Assembly (NCBI GenBank): GCA_038496445.1 | Contig: JALMLS010000311.1 | Span: 62,001-126,000, forward strand | Length of the DNA stretch: 64,000 bases | Source: Trichosphaerium sp. ATCC 40318 | Lineage: Eukaryota > Discosea > Flabellinia > Trichosidae | Direction of reading: 5' to 3' | Shown here: positions 35,764-48,030 of the stretch, one piece after another | Numbering within the stretch: position 1 is the stretch's first letter | Layout: each line of letters starts with the position of its first letter | Translations under genes and position numbers: made by a program | Notes under the pieces: model-generated | Told to the model about the DNA's origin: nothing | Database searches by the model: none | What the model saw: the letters and a program-made list of their open reading frames with translations, nothing else

Positions 35764-38700
35764 ATGAGCGCTCCAGAAGAAAAGGACGAGTCACCAACCG
35801 TTCCCGAGGTTGAAACCGAAACGAAAGACGAAACTAAAGACGAGACAAAACAAGTTGAAAAGGAAGAAAAACCTGAAGAGACAACAGAAGAGCCGTCAGA
35901 ACCGCCTACCGACGTAAAAAAGAGTACAAAAGGCTCAAAGAGCTCGAGAGGTGCTTCTAAGGGAAAATCAAGCAAACAAAAGACGTCTGAGCGTAGTGAA
36001 ACGCAAAAGGAGCAATCGTCAAATAAAGGAACCCAATCCCCAACCGCAGAATTCCCTTTTAGCGCAGGCGAAGCTGGCGTATGGAAGCTGGTACTGTCCC
36101 TTTTTAAATTGACAAGCCTAGTTAACTGCTTCTTTAGGTTTTTCCTCATTTAAGCGTACATGACACCGTAGTATTTGCGCGTGCAAGTTCTGCTACGCAC
36201 AAACTTTGCTTTTCGAACGATGTGTGGAAGTATCTCGTTTCTTTGGACGGTTGGCCAATGAAAGAGCTCGGTACAACGATTTATCGCTTATTGTCGCTAA
36301 TTTAAGCGCTAGAGGCTTGGTTTTCGAAACAATGTAGACGTTCACCACAAAATGCAATCTCTTTTTGGCATACGGCATACAAAACCCTAAAGCAACAGAT
36401 ACCAAGAGTGTCAACAGGTGGTAAAATTATGTGGGTATGTTGTCGACAACAATAGCAGCGTTGATAGCTTACTGTGCGGCTAGGATTTATACGGTGAGTT
36501 ATTTACAGATACCCCTGACCTCATTGAGTGGGATGATGATCACGTAGCAGGAACATGTACGTTTTAGAAGTGATTCCACTATGAGCCTTTATACTTGCCT
36601 GTTCTGGCACTCAGACATTTTTAATGGCAATAAAGAGAACGCTCTGACTTTTTTTTTGTAGATTTACCTGTGCCTAAATATGCATCTATTGATGGTTTGG
36701 TGTGGTTCCTTACAGCACCTGCTCATATTACACGTAAAGTATCAGTACAAAATCTCGCAGATATGGACAGGAAAAGATATAAAACATTTGGAGCAACAGG
36801 TACCAAAGCAAACTAATCAAGTACTTAATGATGACTTACTTTTTTTGTAGACATTCTATCAGTCCACATCTTCTTTAAATACAGTCTCGCTAATTTCCAC
36901 TCTGCGAACATTCTATCGTTCCTTGTAAAGAGATACAGAACACCATCACAGTTCAGTCTAAGGACTGAAAAATTATCACCACTACAGGAAGAAATTGTTC
37001 GATCCCGGTTCGTATTTTTGAATCAAATTGAACACCACGAGCAATGTTTTTTGAATTTGTATTTACTTACCTTCTTGTTAGTGTTGTAGCTTTGATACGG
37101 TATTGGTTGAACAACTACAAGTGCAATGAACTATCAGACACCTGCGATAAAGCACTCCGTGAAGTATGGGATGCACAATGGAATAGTTTACTTGACATTA
37201 CTACAAGCGAGCAACGCCAGCAATTGAATGAAGCAAAAGGTTTCGCAGTAAGTACACATTCTAGCAAACGCCATTCTCAAGTGTTGTAGATTAAGATGGC
37301 TAATGCTACGCAACGTCAAAGAGACCGTAAATGGTCTGTAGCTGATGATAATTACTTCAGCAAAGCACCTATACCACCAATGCCAGAAGAACAAAGTCTT
37401 CACGTCTTTTAAAGACATCTGGTGCAGTTATATTAGCATACTCAGCTGAGGAGATAGCAAGACAATTATGTATTCTATACCACGATAGGTACGTGTTGTC
37501 CCACTCCACAGAGACAACACTTAGTCGTTTTCCTTGTTTCTTTTTTTTTGTATCCTTTTTCTCATTTTTTTTTGTAGATTCAGAAAAATAGATGTAAATT
37601 CAGTGCTCGACTATGTAAATGCGGAAGACGGTGATGCCAAGAAAGCAACACCTATTGGCATGTTTATGACCCAATTAGATAAGGTACGTGCTCTTATACG
37701 TCTGTTTGTTATTTGCTAACACATCTTCTGTAGTTAGCTCTTTGGACACGTAATCAAGTGCTTAAAGGTAACAAAGCAAAAGGAAGAGCTAAAGTTCTGA
37801 CACATGTCATAAAAATAGCAAGGGTAAAATAGATCTCACATTACATTTGTTTTGTTCTAACATTGTTGTAGGCATGTGCTACCATGAACAACTATGCTTG
37901 TGTTTTAGCAATCATCAAGGGTTTGAAGTCTAACACAATGATGAATCTTAAGAAGTCATGGAGTGTACGGTGGCTCGTCTTTCTCCTCTTGAACCTTAAC
38001 TTTGTTTTTTTTTTTTTTTTGCTTGTTCTTACGGTGTTTTCGTGTAGCTTATCAAACGTACATCAACGTTTAAGGCGTTCAAGGAGCTAGAGTCACTATT
38101 AAGTAAGCCAAAAGACTTACAAGCTGCTATTACTACTGCTTTGCAGCAAGAACATCCTGGCGTTGCACCAATTGGTATGAACAGTTGCAGACCTTTTGTC
38201 TTTGCATTTATAATGATTAGGTGCAATTGTATTTAATCTCAAGGATACTCTGAGCGGAGAGGACTTTGTTAAAGGTATGTTATTGAATAACAATAAAAAA
38301 ACTTGGTTGAGTAATAATGTTACTAGGGAACATGTTCAATTTCGCCAAGTATGCTAGTGTATGGTATAGTATATACGGACTATATGTATGGCAAATACGA
38401 CCATACAATCTCATCCGTGTATCACCTCTTCTTAGCTTGATAAAGAAGCTTGAGCTGGTACAAATTACAGAAACGTTTGTGGCAGAAGTAACTAATGGGT
38501 TATTTAGGAGGACGACTTAAGCCAAGATGCAAAGGAATCTGCAATGTCGGAAGAAGCATCTGAACAACCAGGTAAAGCAACTGGTAAAGGACCAAGTGGA
38601 GGTCTTAAAGAGTCCAAGAAGAGCAAGAAAAAGAGCTCTTCAAGTAAGAAGAAAGGAGAAGTTTCTCCAAAGGAATCTGGAAAGGGCGAGGCTACTAAAG

Positions 38701-39419
38701 GCGGTGATAAACAAGTAGTACCTCCAAGAGCATCTTTGATTGCAGAAGACGAAGATGTTGAACCTGAGGATAAGAAAGAGGTTGCTAATGAAGAAACGCC
38801 TGAAAAAGATGATGATGGTAAAGAAAAGGAGGAAAAAGAAGCTGAAGCCAAAGAAGATGAAGCCAAAGAAGACGAAGAAGGAGAAGAAGCTGCTCCTAAA
38901 CCTGAAGAAAAGGAACCTGAGAAACAAGAAGAAGAAACTGCCGAAGCAGGCGAAGAGGATGAAGAAGCTGCCAAAGATGCCAAGGTTGCTAAGCCTTCAC
39001 CAAAGGTAGATAAGAAAAAAGCTGCTGCTGATAAGAAGAAAGCAGATGCTGAACGTAAAAAAGCCGAAAAAGCTGAAAAGAAGAAAAAACAGGCAGAAAA
39101 GAAAGCTTTGAAAAAAGCTGCTTCGAAAAAACGAAGTAAGAAGCCTGATAAGAAAGTAGAAGAGAAACCTAAGGATGAGAACGCAGAAGGCGAAGATATA
39201 GTTGTAGACGAGCCTGAAGAAGGTCAAGAAACAAAAGAAAAGGCAGAAGAGGACGCTGAAGAAGTAGCTGTAGAGAAGGACGCTGAAGAAGAACAACCAG
39301 CTGAAGATGCTGGTGAAGTACAAGACAAGCCGTCTGAGGATACAGGCACTGAAGATAAGAAGGAAGAAAAAGCTGAGGAGGCTAAACCTGAAGAGGAGAA
39401 AGAAGAAGACAAAGAGTAA
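35764..39419 (+). CDS. F-box-RasGEF fusion with Lys/Glu-rich tail
   Basis: Starts MSAPEEKDESPTVPEVETET, an acidic disordered head. Next is an F-box-like segment (VFPHLSVHDTVVFARASSAT, then NDVWKYLVSL and SFWHTAYKTL). The RasGEF N-terminal (REM) module begins YASIDGLVWFLTAPAHITRK and holds SANILSFLVKRYRTPSQ and VVALIRYWLNNYK. The catalytic CDC25 module reads ILAYSAEEIARQLCILYHDR, ARACATMNNYACVLAIIKGL, KAFKELESLLSKP, GNMFNFAKYASVWYSIYGLY. It activates Ras-type GTPases by GDP release. After LIKKLELEDDLSQDAKESAM comes a tail of about 290 residues of Lys/Glu/Ala, likely a single charged helix. The join near 37390-37430 needs a 32-nt intron with an atypical GTCTTC donor to keep frame. Confidence 0.78.
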
Positions 39420-39765
39420 CAATATAGTTGCACAAACAGCTACTGTTATAAAAAAAAAACTTATTTAACTACTCCTTCGTCACGTTTTGTACTGTTCCTA
39501 ACTTACCATCCAACAATCACATGTTGCCAACACTCATGAGTACGCCAATAACTTATACTGTGCGCCAGTTAAAATTTAAGCACCATTGTGTTAATTGAAG
39601 AAAGTGTAAACACGTGACAGAGAAAGCATCAAAGCAAAATGTCCACTTTGATGACATTTTAGTTACAGATAATGTATCAAAGTTAAAATACGTTAGCAGG
39701 ACAACCAAAAGCAGATTTTGGGCTGGAATTATTGTTTTTTATTTGATTTTTTTTCAAAATCTTGT
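39420..39765. other. Intergenic, convergent
   Basis: About 345 bp between the convergent RasGEF and CBS genes; AT-rich, CACGTGA at 39611. No gene seen. Confidence 0.4.
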
Positions 39766-42035
39766 TTATTTATCACCGTGAGTGATAAAGTTCAACAAAT
39801 CAATTCTAGAAGCAACACCAGTTACAACCTTCTTTTCTTCAAAACCAGCACTGTTTTTAAATGATTTTTGGGTAGTTACAACAAGAGCAAATGGATGAGT
39901 AGTAAGAATACGAGAAAGTTCACCAAGAGTAGCGCTTGAAGGAATCTAGAAGAAAAAAAAAGTAAGAAAAAACAGAAACCAACATAATCGTCATTACCTC
40001 TTTAAACTTTTTGTAGAGTACTTTATCGCATCTATCCTCAGCCTTGATTCTGTTACTCATGATTTGAGCCATAAGATTTCCTACAGGGCGAAAGTTAGGT
40101 TGATGGACAACTTTTTTTTTTTTGAAGCAAATTCTAATCTACAAAATAACCACAACTCATTTATACCTTCTGTTACTGTGCCTAGAACCTTACTATCACT
40201 GATAACTGGCAATTGATCAAAGCCTTGAGCCTTCATGATCTCAATAGCGTCTTTACATGGACATTCTGGAGTAATCTTCAAAAAAAAACGACCGTTAGAA
40301 AACAGCTATGTAGAGAGCAATAGAATAATGCTTACTGTTACAGGAGTTGGGAGGCTCAATGATTTTACTGTTTTGCCAGACCACCAGTTATCTTCTTCAT
40401 CTCTTTCTGGGTGATCCATGAAACCGTTAGCAATCATCCAGTTATCGGACAAGAACTTTGTCATGTAGTTACGGACGCTATCTACAAAAAAGAAGAGTTA
40501 AGCTTCAAATAAGCCGAGACTGGGCCTTAATTACCTGCGAGCATTACGACTACGCGCTTGCCAGCTGGGAGAGTCTTTGCGAATTGAAGGGCTGCCCACA
40601 TAGCTGAACCACTTGAACCACCACAGAGAATACCTTGATGTGTTTTAGAGTATGAAGCAAAAAAACTCACATTACCTTCTTCTTTGATGAGTCTACGCGC
40701 AGTAACGAATGCTTCACGATCATGTGTCTTTATCCATGAGTCTATGATGCCTTGCTCGCAAACATTAGGGATGAAATCGTAACCAATACCCTAAGTAAAA
40801 GCTAAATACATTGTCTTTGGTATGGTAGTTTTTGTTTGCTTTGAGGTGCTTTGTACCTCAACTAAGAAAGAATGAATGCCTTCGGAGTTCAAAGTACTTG
40901 GTTGGGCCAAAATAGAACCGTGAGGGTCTACACCAATAACCTAGATAACTGTAAGCAATAGAACAATGATTTTTTTAAGTTTAGAAGATGGCTAGAGCAT
41001 CTCAAACGCACCTTTATGTTTGGAATTTTTTCCTTTAGTTTCCTTGCGAGGCCGGTGATTGTTCCACCTGTACCTGCGGTAGCGATAAGGTAATCGATTT
41101 TACCGTCAGTTTGGTAGATAAGCTCTTCAGCTGTATTATCGTAGTGAGCGAGTGGGTTAGATGGGTTACCATACTAGAAGCAAGGGGAATAAGTACAAAA
41201 GGCTTGTCAAACATACAGACCTTGCGGAAAATTCGAAACTAGGTTTTTTTGTTTATGTAAAACTAACCAAACGAGAACTGACTTGATCTAGTTTATAAAA
41301 TAACCACGTACTTGATCGAGAATATGGGCGTTTGGAATTTCATTCTTCAAGCGCTCTGCAACACCAATATGGGATTCTGGTGAATCCCACGCTGCTTCAG
41401 TTGGTGTTCTGACAATAGTAGCACCAAGACCTTTGAGAACATCCACTTTCTCTGTAGACATCTTTTCAGGGAGGGTAATAATCATCTCGTAACCCTTAAC
41501 GGCAGCAGCGAGCGCCAAACCAATTCCTACGCAATAACGTTAGCATCGAAAGTGAGGTCAAGTGTTTTTTAAAAACGAATTCTTCGTTAGTAGGCGGTAT
41601 TTATTGTGTACCTGTGTTTCCTGACGTTGGTTCTATCAAGGTATCGCCTAGTTTGATTCTGCCTTGTTTTTCAGCGTCTTCAACCATACGTTTACCTATT
41701 CTGTCCTTTACAGAGCCACCAGCGTTGAAGAACTCGCATTTTGCGACTATAATAAAAGTTAATTGTTGGCCGTGTTTTGCCGCGTACGAATTTCGCATTT
41801 GATGCCATCGTTTTTAGTCATCCTATTAATCCTAACGAGTGGGGTATGCCCAATGTTGTCTAGAATAGTATCGCAAATTTTTGGAGGAACAGGGCAGCTA
41901 GTACCGATTATTAGCCTCTAGAGCGCATTTCAAGCGGTATCCGTACAATTTATTGGTTGTATGTGGGCATTTCTCCTTAGTGTTCGATGTCCAAGTGCAT
42001 TTACGTGGGCCAGCCTTTGATGGATCGGTAGTCAT
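39766..42035 (-). CDS. CBS: Cystathionine beta-synthase, haem-binding type
   Basis: Condenses homocysteine with serine to cystathionine using PLP. Starts [20 protein letters not shown]; the CTW-x9-PH spacing matches the haem-ligand region of animal CBS. The PLP core has [36 protein letters not shown] (Schiff-base lysine in SVKDR), EPTSGNTG, the GTGGTITG phosphate loop and [20 protein letters not shown] and [16 protein letters not shown] are strongly conserved with the human enzyme. A C-terminal pair of CBS (Bateman) motifs follows: [20 protein letters not shown] and [20 protein letters not shown], ending [10 protein letters not shown]. In animals this region binds S-adenosylmethionine and relieves autoinhibition. 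Nine or more exons; first intron at GTACGG. Confidence 0.95.
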
Positions 42036-42472
42036 GATGTAGTGAGTTTCTGAATACGTGAAATGGAAAAGACAAGACGAATTGTGTGAATTTGAGCACC
42101 AAATTCTTTATTAAGTAAAAACCTTAATAAACAACCTAACATGAAGTAGGCATTCACGTAGTACCACCCAAGCCATCGACAGAACTCGCATGTCAAAAAG
42201 AGACGCTCCCTTTTACAACAATAAAATGAAGAACAAGACGTACTCCAACGCACTTTGCAACAGCTCTCAACAATTAGGTAAGCCGTTTAAAAGTCAGCCT
42301 AGCAACTGCTGCTATATACCTCATTTCATTGACAATGTCACCGAGTATACAATTTTCTACTCGCAAAAAATGTGGATTGTCTGCTTCCAACATAAAACAA
42401 AGGTATTCACATTACCGAGCTAAGAACAATTGACGTACAACAACTATTAAAACTGTTTATTTTTTTTTGTAT
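42036..42472. other. Intergenic with one short plus-strand open frame
   Basis: About 435 bp between the CBS start and the SMP gene 3' end. A 77-codon plus-strand frame (42190-42423) begins MSKRDAPFYNNKMKNKTYSN and ends in FQHKTKVFTLPS. It has no known domain and contains splice-like GTAC and TTAG signals whose use would break the frame, so I do not call it a gene. Confidence 0.3.
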
Positions 42473-44454
42473 CTAGTGTTTTCCCTTCTTCTTTTTACTG
42501 GTACTCTCCTCCTCTGGATCAACAGCTAAAAAAAAGTTTAGCATTAAAACTCTTCATTCCTTTATCGTACGTTCATCTGTGGCGCGAGGAGAAGTTGGTG
42601 GAGAAGTTGGCTTGTGCTCTAAAAGAAAGAAATAAGCAATTACTTCACTTCACTGACAGAGCACGTGAACGTACTTTTCTTTTTGGAGAACATTCCACCC
42701 ATAAATGCTCCACTCTTACGTTTATTATCTAAATGTGTTAATGAATAAGACTAACATTATCGAAATACTTACCATGAGCAGCATCAGCGTGTTTCTCAGA
42801 AGTTTTCTCTCCGTCTTCATCAGAATTACTTTTCTTTTCTTCTCCAGACTTGGTTTTACCATTAGTAGACGATTTTGATCCTTTAGAGCTCTTCTTCAAC
42901 CCAATAGCCTATTGAAAAAACCAAATAAGCAAACAAATCAATAAAAACAGCAAACTGAACGTACACCGCCCATTGCGCCAAAGACTTTAGCGCCACCTTT
43001 ACCAACACCCATTACGCCTGATGCCACGCCCTTACCAACAGCACCAACGCCTTGTCCGATACCCTGTCCAATGGCGCCAACGCCTTGTCCAATGGCTTTA
43101 CCAGCGTTTCCAATACCAGCAATGGCAGCTGTGGCAGCGCCCTTTTGCTTAACTTCATGAGCAACCTTGATCTTACCCTAAAGGCGAGTGTTAAATAGTC
43201 TTGTCAACCAGCTTAAAGTTTCGGTTTTTAATTGTTTAGAAATGGACGTACGTCTTCGTTTGTTTCAAGTTCTACAGTGAAAATATTAGGTAATACCATC
43301 ATGCCCTTCAAGACACCAAAGACAGTCGATTTTAGCCATGACTGTAAAGATGTGTAAGTATTAACATGTCTTTTTAATTCGACGTACCTCAACTCCAGGA
43401 ATACTGTTAACATCCATACCCTTTGCTATACGGATAGCAATATCGAACTCAGGTAGTTTTTTAAAGGCAAAAGCAATCTTTTTCAAAAATGGCAATTCCT
43501 TTTTAAAAGTAACTTCAACTCTCATCTACGAAAGAAGTGAATAACACGTGTTACAAATAAAAAGAAAAAAAAATCATCTGGAGTACGTACCCTTCCCTTT
43601 AATTTTATACCATCAACACGAATAGTTACTGGAATACCAGGTGTTACTGTAGCAGCAACATCCACGGTAGCATCACTGAAAAACTCCATTGAGAAATCAA
43701 GAATCTGGTAAGGAAGCACGTGTCAATAAATACATGTGGCGTTTTGATAAATTAAACTATTGAGATTTGAAGACTTACGTATAGCTCTGGTGCAGCTCTT
43801 CTGATAGAACTAAGGTCAGATAGCTTTGGCGTCATTGTACCGAATGAAAGCTTAGGTACTGCAATTTTGCTCTTTTAGCAAATTAGTAATTTTGTGGATC
43901 ACCGATTTAATTTTTTTGTATTTTGTCGTTTCGTTGGTTACGTACCACTGCTGGTGGAGGGTTTTCCTTTAGAAGTTTGGCCATTGCTTCTTTTATTTTT
44001 TCCTTTGTAATGTTTTCCGTAAACTCTACGATTTGTGGAAACACGCGTTCGACGAGGTTGTTTAGCCATTCTACGCTCTCTTTGTCGGTTTTTTTCTAAG
44101 TCTGTGAATTTGATAATTAAATCACGGTCCGTGAAGGGACGTTATCATACAGTCGCATAATAGGTTTAAAAACGACAATGAAAATCTCCGATAAAAAGTA
44201 TTAATCTTGCGCGTTATTCACGTACTACTTTCATGCGCGCTTCTCGATCTAATAGGAACCAACGTCTCTCCCACGACTTTCTTTGCCACAATTTCTCAAC
44301 TTGCACCCTGTACACATGAGAAAACACTCTAAAATCACGCTACGTACGCAGCAACCATTACTAATACCATCCATAGGAAGTGGAAACCAAAGGCGCCCAG
44401 TACATAACAAACTAAAAACCCAAAAACGATCAATGGTGGAAACGGGAGGTGCAT
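42473..44454 (-). CDS. SMP-domain lipid-transfer protein with N-terminal membrane hairpin
   Basis: Starts MHLPFPPLIVFGFLVCYVLG and a second hydrophobic run (FGFHFLWMVLVMVAA), an ER-anchoring hairpin as in extended synaptotagmins. Then comes a basic linker KLWQRKSWERRWFLLDREAR. The SMP domain begins ESVEWLNNLVERVFPQIVEF and includes PKLSFGTMTPKLSDLSSIR, VDVAATVTPGIPVTIRVDGI and ESWLKSTVFGVLKGMMVLPN. No C2 domains follow. Instead there is a Gly-rich tandem stretch (IGQGVGAIGQGIGQGVGAVG) predicted to be membrane-active and a Ser/Lys-rich tail ending EESTSKKKKGKH. SMP domains carry lipids between membranes at contact sites. The Lys-rich end may bind acidic plasma-membrane lipids in place of C2 domains; that is inference. 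Confidence 0.8.
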
Positions 44455-44547
44455 GTTCGGAGTTGATGTCAGTTTTACTTAAAATGCGTAAATGTCAGAA
44501 TAGACAGGCAAAATCTCAAAGAAAAAAGATCGCGTTCTACAAAAAAC

Positions 44548-46902
44548 TTAATTCACGTTTTTATTAGCTACCACCCACGCGTATCTTCCTGAGCAACCTG
44601 AAGAGACTATTCGAACGTTCCCACATTTACCGAAAAGTGAATCCAGTTCACCCTTAATGAATGTGTGATAAAAGAAGGTGTAACGCGGTAGCATGGCATG
44701 TGGGGCAGGTCTACCGATCTTTTTAAACTTTTGCCTTGTGTGAAAAGGATAGTAGATGTCTTGTTGTTTGAAAGGCTTTCCAGGCCTATTTTGACACCAA
44801 GCAACTACTAGAAGCATACCACCAGGTCTTACAACACGTAACATTTCTAAACGACTTCAACACGCGCACACAAAGTTATATGTACCTTTTATAGAATGTA
44901 ATCTATGTTCCTCCGTTTGGAAATGATGTAACATTCCCACGTTTATGGAAGCGTCAAAAAAGTTTTCCTACACAAATCAATTAACGCGTATTACGAAGGT
45001 AAAATAAAATATACCTTGCATGGTAAGTGTAGAGCGTTGGCTTGTGCGAAAAGCGGTTTTTCCGGCATTGTATTTTCTTTATCAAATCCACTCACAAGTA
45101 TATCTTTACGAACACGTGTATAGCGTCCTAAGGAATATCAGAGCGTAGAATTTATGGTAAAAAATTGAATACCATTCCCACAGCCGAGATCAACAATATG
45201 ACTTCCACTTTGTAATTTCTGGAGAAAATCCATCACAATCTGATTTGGTTTGCCTTGTTTTAATCTCTGATAAGGTAGAGTAGCAGCATATTGGCAATAC
45301 ACATATTTTTGTTCAACCCTTGTCACTACAAACGAGTTACGGAGAAAGAAAATTGTAAACAACTCTCTTACCATTATTCTTGTCAAGCCAAGTATCGCTA
45401 TTCGCCTTGTTAGTTACCAACATAAGTATAAAATGGTTATGCACCATTGCCATGTTCTTCCTGGATAAGTACATTTACAATCCCCTTTACGACGTATCTT
45501 AACTGAAGTGTCAAAGCTACTCAACAACATTGGTTTACATGCCTGTCTGAAGGTAAGTGATATCCTTGTTCTTCTTTCTGTCTTGACTCCATCAATAAAG
45601 TCATTTACTCTTGGCGCAATGGCATGGCTTTGGATACATCAGAAATAGCTAATTTCTTTTTAACGTGCCTCCACATGTATCGTGCTTCGCCAGTCAAAAT
45701 CTAGAAGAACTGTAAGAGTAGATATATGTGTTTACCGTACAAGTAAAGATCTGGCAGGAAGCACTACGTCAACACATTTGTTCATGGATCGAAATTGCAT
45801 TACAACCGGGCTTTGAAGAGATAATGAGAGAAGCCCGTTCTAAATAATGTTAACGCAAGGTCAATTACTTGATTCTTACTTCAAAAACAGAGTGAGTATC
45901 GACATGCTCCGCAATCCCAGCCCCAGGAGGATACTACAACATCATTAAGTTTAAACAAAGTAAGTCAAGCTTACTTTATTTACTGTCAGTTGATCTGGCA
46001 CGCAAGGTACGTCTTTATGATCAATTACTCTAGTGTAAACCTAAGCCGATTTTTTAATAGCTTGTCGTGAAACTTTAACACACTTTTTTGAAACGTTCTG
46101 GAAAGGGTTTTATTTCATCCATTTTGTACTTGTTTGTAAGGTAATCATATTCATATCCATAATGTTGCACAAAGCGTTGACTCAACCTGTACAAAATAAT
46201 TGTTTTAAAAAAGTCGTTTTTTGTAGTGTTTGTCGCTCACCTTGTCCATGGTTGCGATTCTAAATGTTCTATCATTTGCTTCTCTTCTTCAGTGGTGATA
46301 AATTCCTTTATAATAAAAAGGCCTTGTATTTTCTACGAGAAAACGTGATTCAATAAAAAGTTTTAGTTGGTTCGTCTTTGCATACCTCTGTTGTTGTATT
46401 GACTGTACCAATATCAGGTGCAGCATAAAATAGTATAATAACCCGATTCAGAGTATCTGAAAAGGTCAAATGAAGCGATTTATACGCTACTTCAGCGCTC
46501 TGAAAAAAACCAATAAATTTCAAACATTTTGACACATTGCGTACATCTTTACTTTCAAAAATGGCCAAAGCATACGGTTTGCCTTTGATAATCACTATTT
46601 TAACAAAACCATTTTGTTTTACGAATACTTGTATTAGTTGGTTTTGTGTAACACCTATTTTAAAGTTGTTAATGTGTATTTACATTTTAATACCTGTTCC
46701 GTGGCCACATGATGCAATGAAAAGCTTATACGTTGGGCTTTCTACGATTTGGTTTTAGTGTGACTTTTTTTTTTATTTGGTACCCTGTATAGGCGCTCCA
46801 TGCGTTGACTCTGCGTTTTTGATTACTTTGATAGCTTTGCGAACCTTTCTGGCGCTAAATTACAGTTACACCAATGATTCTTCAATTACGGTGAATATAC
46901 AT
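44548..46902 (-). CDS. ALKBH8: ALKBH8: RRM-AlkB-tRNA methyltransferase fusion
   Basis: Modifies the wobble uridine of certain tRNAs. RRM exons: ARKVRKAIKVIKNAESTHGA, YKLFIASCGHGTGVTQNQL, KPYALAIFESKDV. AlkB part: EEEKQMIEHLESQPWTRL, HYGYEYDYL, LTVNKYPPGAGIAEHVDTHS (iron ligands H and D in HVD), NGLLSLSLQSPVVMQF, LPARSLLVRILTGEARYMWR and RRTRISLTFRQA. A Cys cluster CKCTYP links to the methyltransferase: QYAATLPYQRLKQGKPNQIV, SHIVDLGCGNG, INVGMLHHFQTEEHR, MLRVVRPGGMLLVVAW and QQDIYYPFHT. It is a full-length fusion as in animals; yeast has only the methyltransferase (Trm9). The first coding exon is uncertain: the ATG at 46902 does not join in phase to the exon starting at 46854. Confidence 0.88.
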
Positions 46903-47056
46903 TGCCTTTGTTCGCCTCGGCGGCGCGTCGGTGCGTTCAATTGTGAAAATGTCAAAAAGTACAGAATTTAAGCTGCTCCAACTTAAAACGCTGGCAGAGT
47001 TTATCCAGTCCGTCAACAACTGCGTATCTTATCACTGCCGTATTTTAATTGCAACA

Positions 47057-48030
47057 ATGGCTTCTTCAATAGGAAGAATGGCAGCAAGTACGTTCCATAT
47101 ACCTAATAGGCATTAAGCAAGCGTAGCTGGAAAGGTAATAAAGCCTTTACGCATGGGTCATCCAATTCTACGTACAAAATGCGTAGATGTAACAAAGGAG
47201 GAGATACATAGCCCTCAATTCAAAAATTTACTAAAAGCGATGGTACGAACTCAGTTTGTGACATTCGTACAAATCATGATGAATACGCTCCAAATGGATC
47301 TTTTACGCCTATAAATCACCTACACAAGCCAAATCAACCAAATTCCAACTGAACGAGCTAACATGGTATTACAGAGAAAAACACTTCGCAAAGGAGGAGG
47401 CTCTGGTATTTCTGCACCACAGGTTGGTGTATCAAAAAACGTACGATGAAATGACACGCCACGAAAAACAAAATTAACTCAACAATCAGCTGATTATACT
47501 TGAACTTGAAGATAACATACCAGATGTTGACAAATTACCTTACACTGTATTGGTAAACCCAAAGATGGAAATAGAACTCGAGCACCAGAAAATTAAGATG
47601 TGGGAAGGTTGTCTATCTGTACCTCGTCTAACAGGCAAAGTCACACGGTAAGCAATAACCTCAACAAATTTTACGCTTAATTGCATGACATTTGACAGTC
47701 ATTCGAGTCAACAAATATCATTTGACACCTCAGAGAACTCCCTACATTGTTCTTTGGTGAAGGCTTTTTGATGATAAGAAGATAAACTGAGCTCACTCGC
47801 TTTCTAGTTACAACAACGTTTATGTATCACATTTGGATGAAGAAGCAAAGCCTCGTGCTATGGGAGCTACTGGTTTTATAGCTGCGATTATACAGCATGA
47901 GATGGATCATCTTGAAGGCAAGTTGTTTGTAGACAGGATGGAACACTTGAAAGATCTTGCATACAACAAAGAATGGGCAAAATTCAAAGCTCATGAGCCA
48001 GTCGTTATGGATGGCACAGTTCGTACGTGA
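47057..48030 (+). CDS. Peptide deformylase, organellar
   Basis: Removes the N-formyl group from new organellar proteins. Start MASSIGRMAA at 47057 gives a short leader; an in-frame ATG at 46949 (MSKSTEFKLLQLKTLAEFIQ) is an alternative. Then VIKPLRMGHPILRTKCVDVT, motif 1 GGGSGISAPQVGV, VLVNPKMEIELEHQ, motif 2 MWEGCLSVPRL (metal-binding Cys) and motif 3 IQHEMDHLEGKLFVDRM (two metal-binding His and catalytic Glu). All three catalytic motifs are intact. It is divergent from ALKBH8 with a short shared promoter. With the EF-P-like gene at 24991 it points to a translating mitochondrion. Confidence 0.92.

Noticed and set aside
38482-38519. A 20-nt intron (GTAACTAATGGGTTATTTAG) in the RasGEF gene
   Set aside because: It would join in phase, but a 53-nt intron starting at the upstream GTACAA uses the same acceptor, also joins in phase, and has the donor typical of this genome.
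38504-39433. Long minus-strand Ser/Phe-rich frames opposite the RasGEF tail
   Set aside because: Mirror images of the Lys/Glu-rich tail; no start context or domain.
44283-44567. Plus-strand 94-codon frame between SMP and ALKBH8 genes
   Set aside because: It overlaps the SMP start exon and its hairpin on the minus strand, which is well supported.
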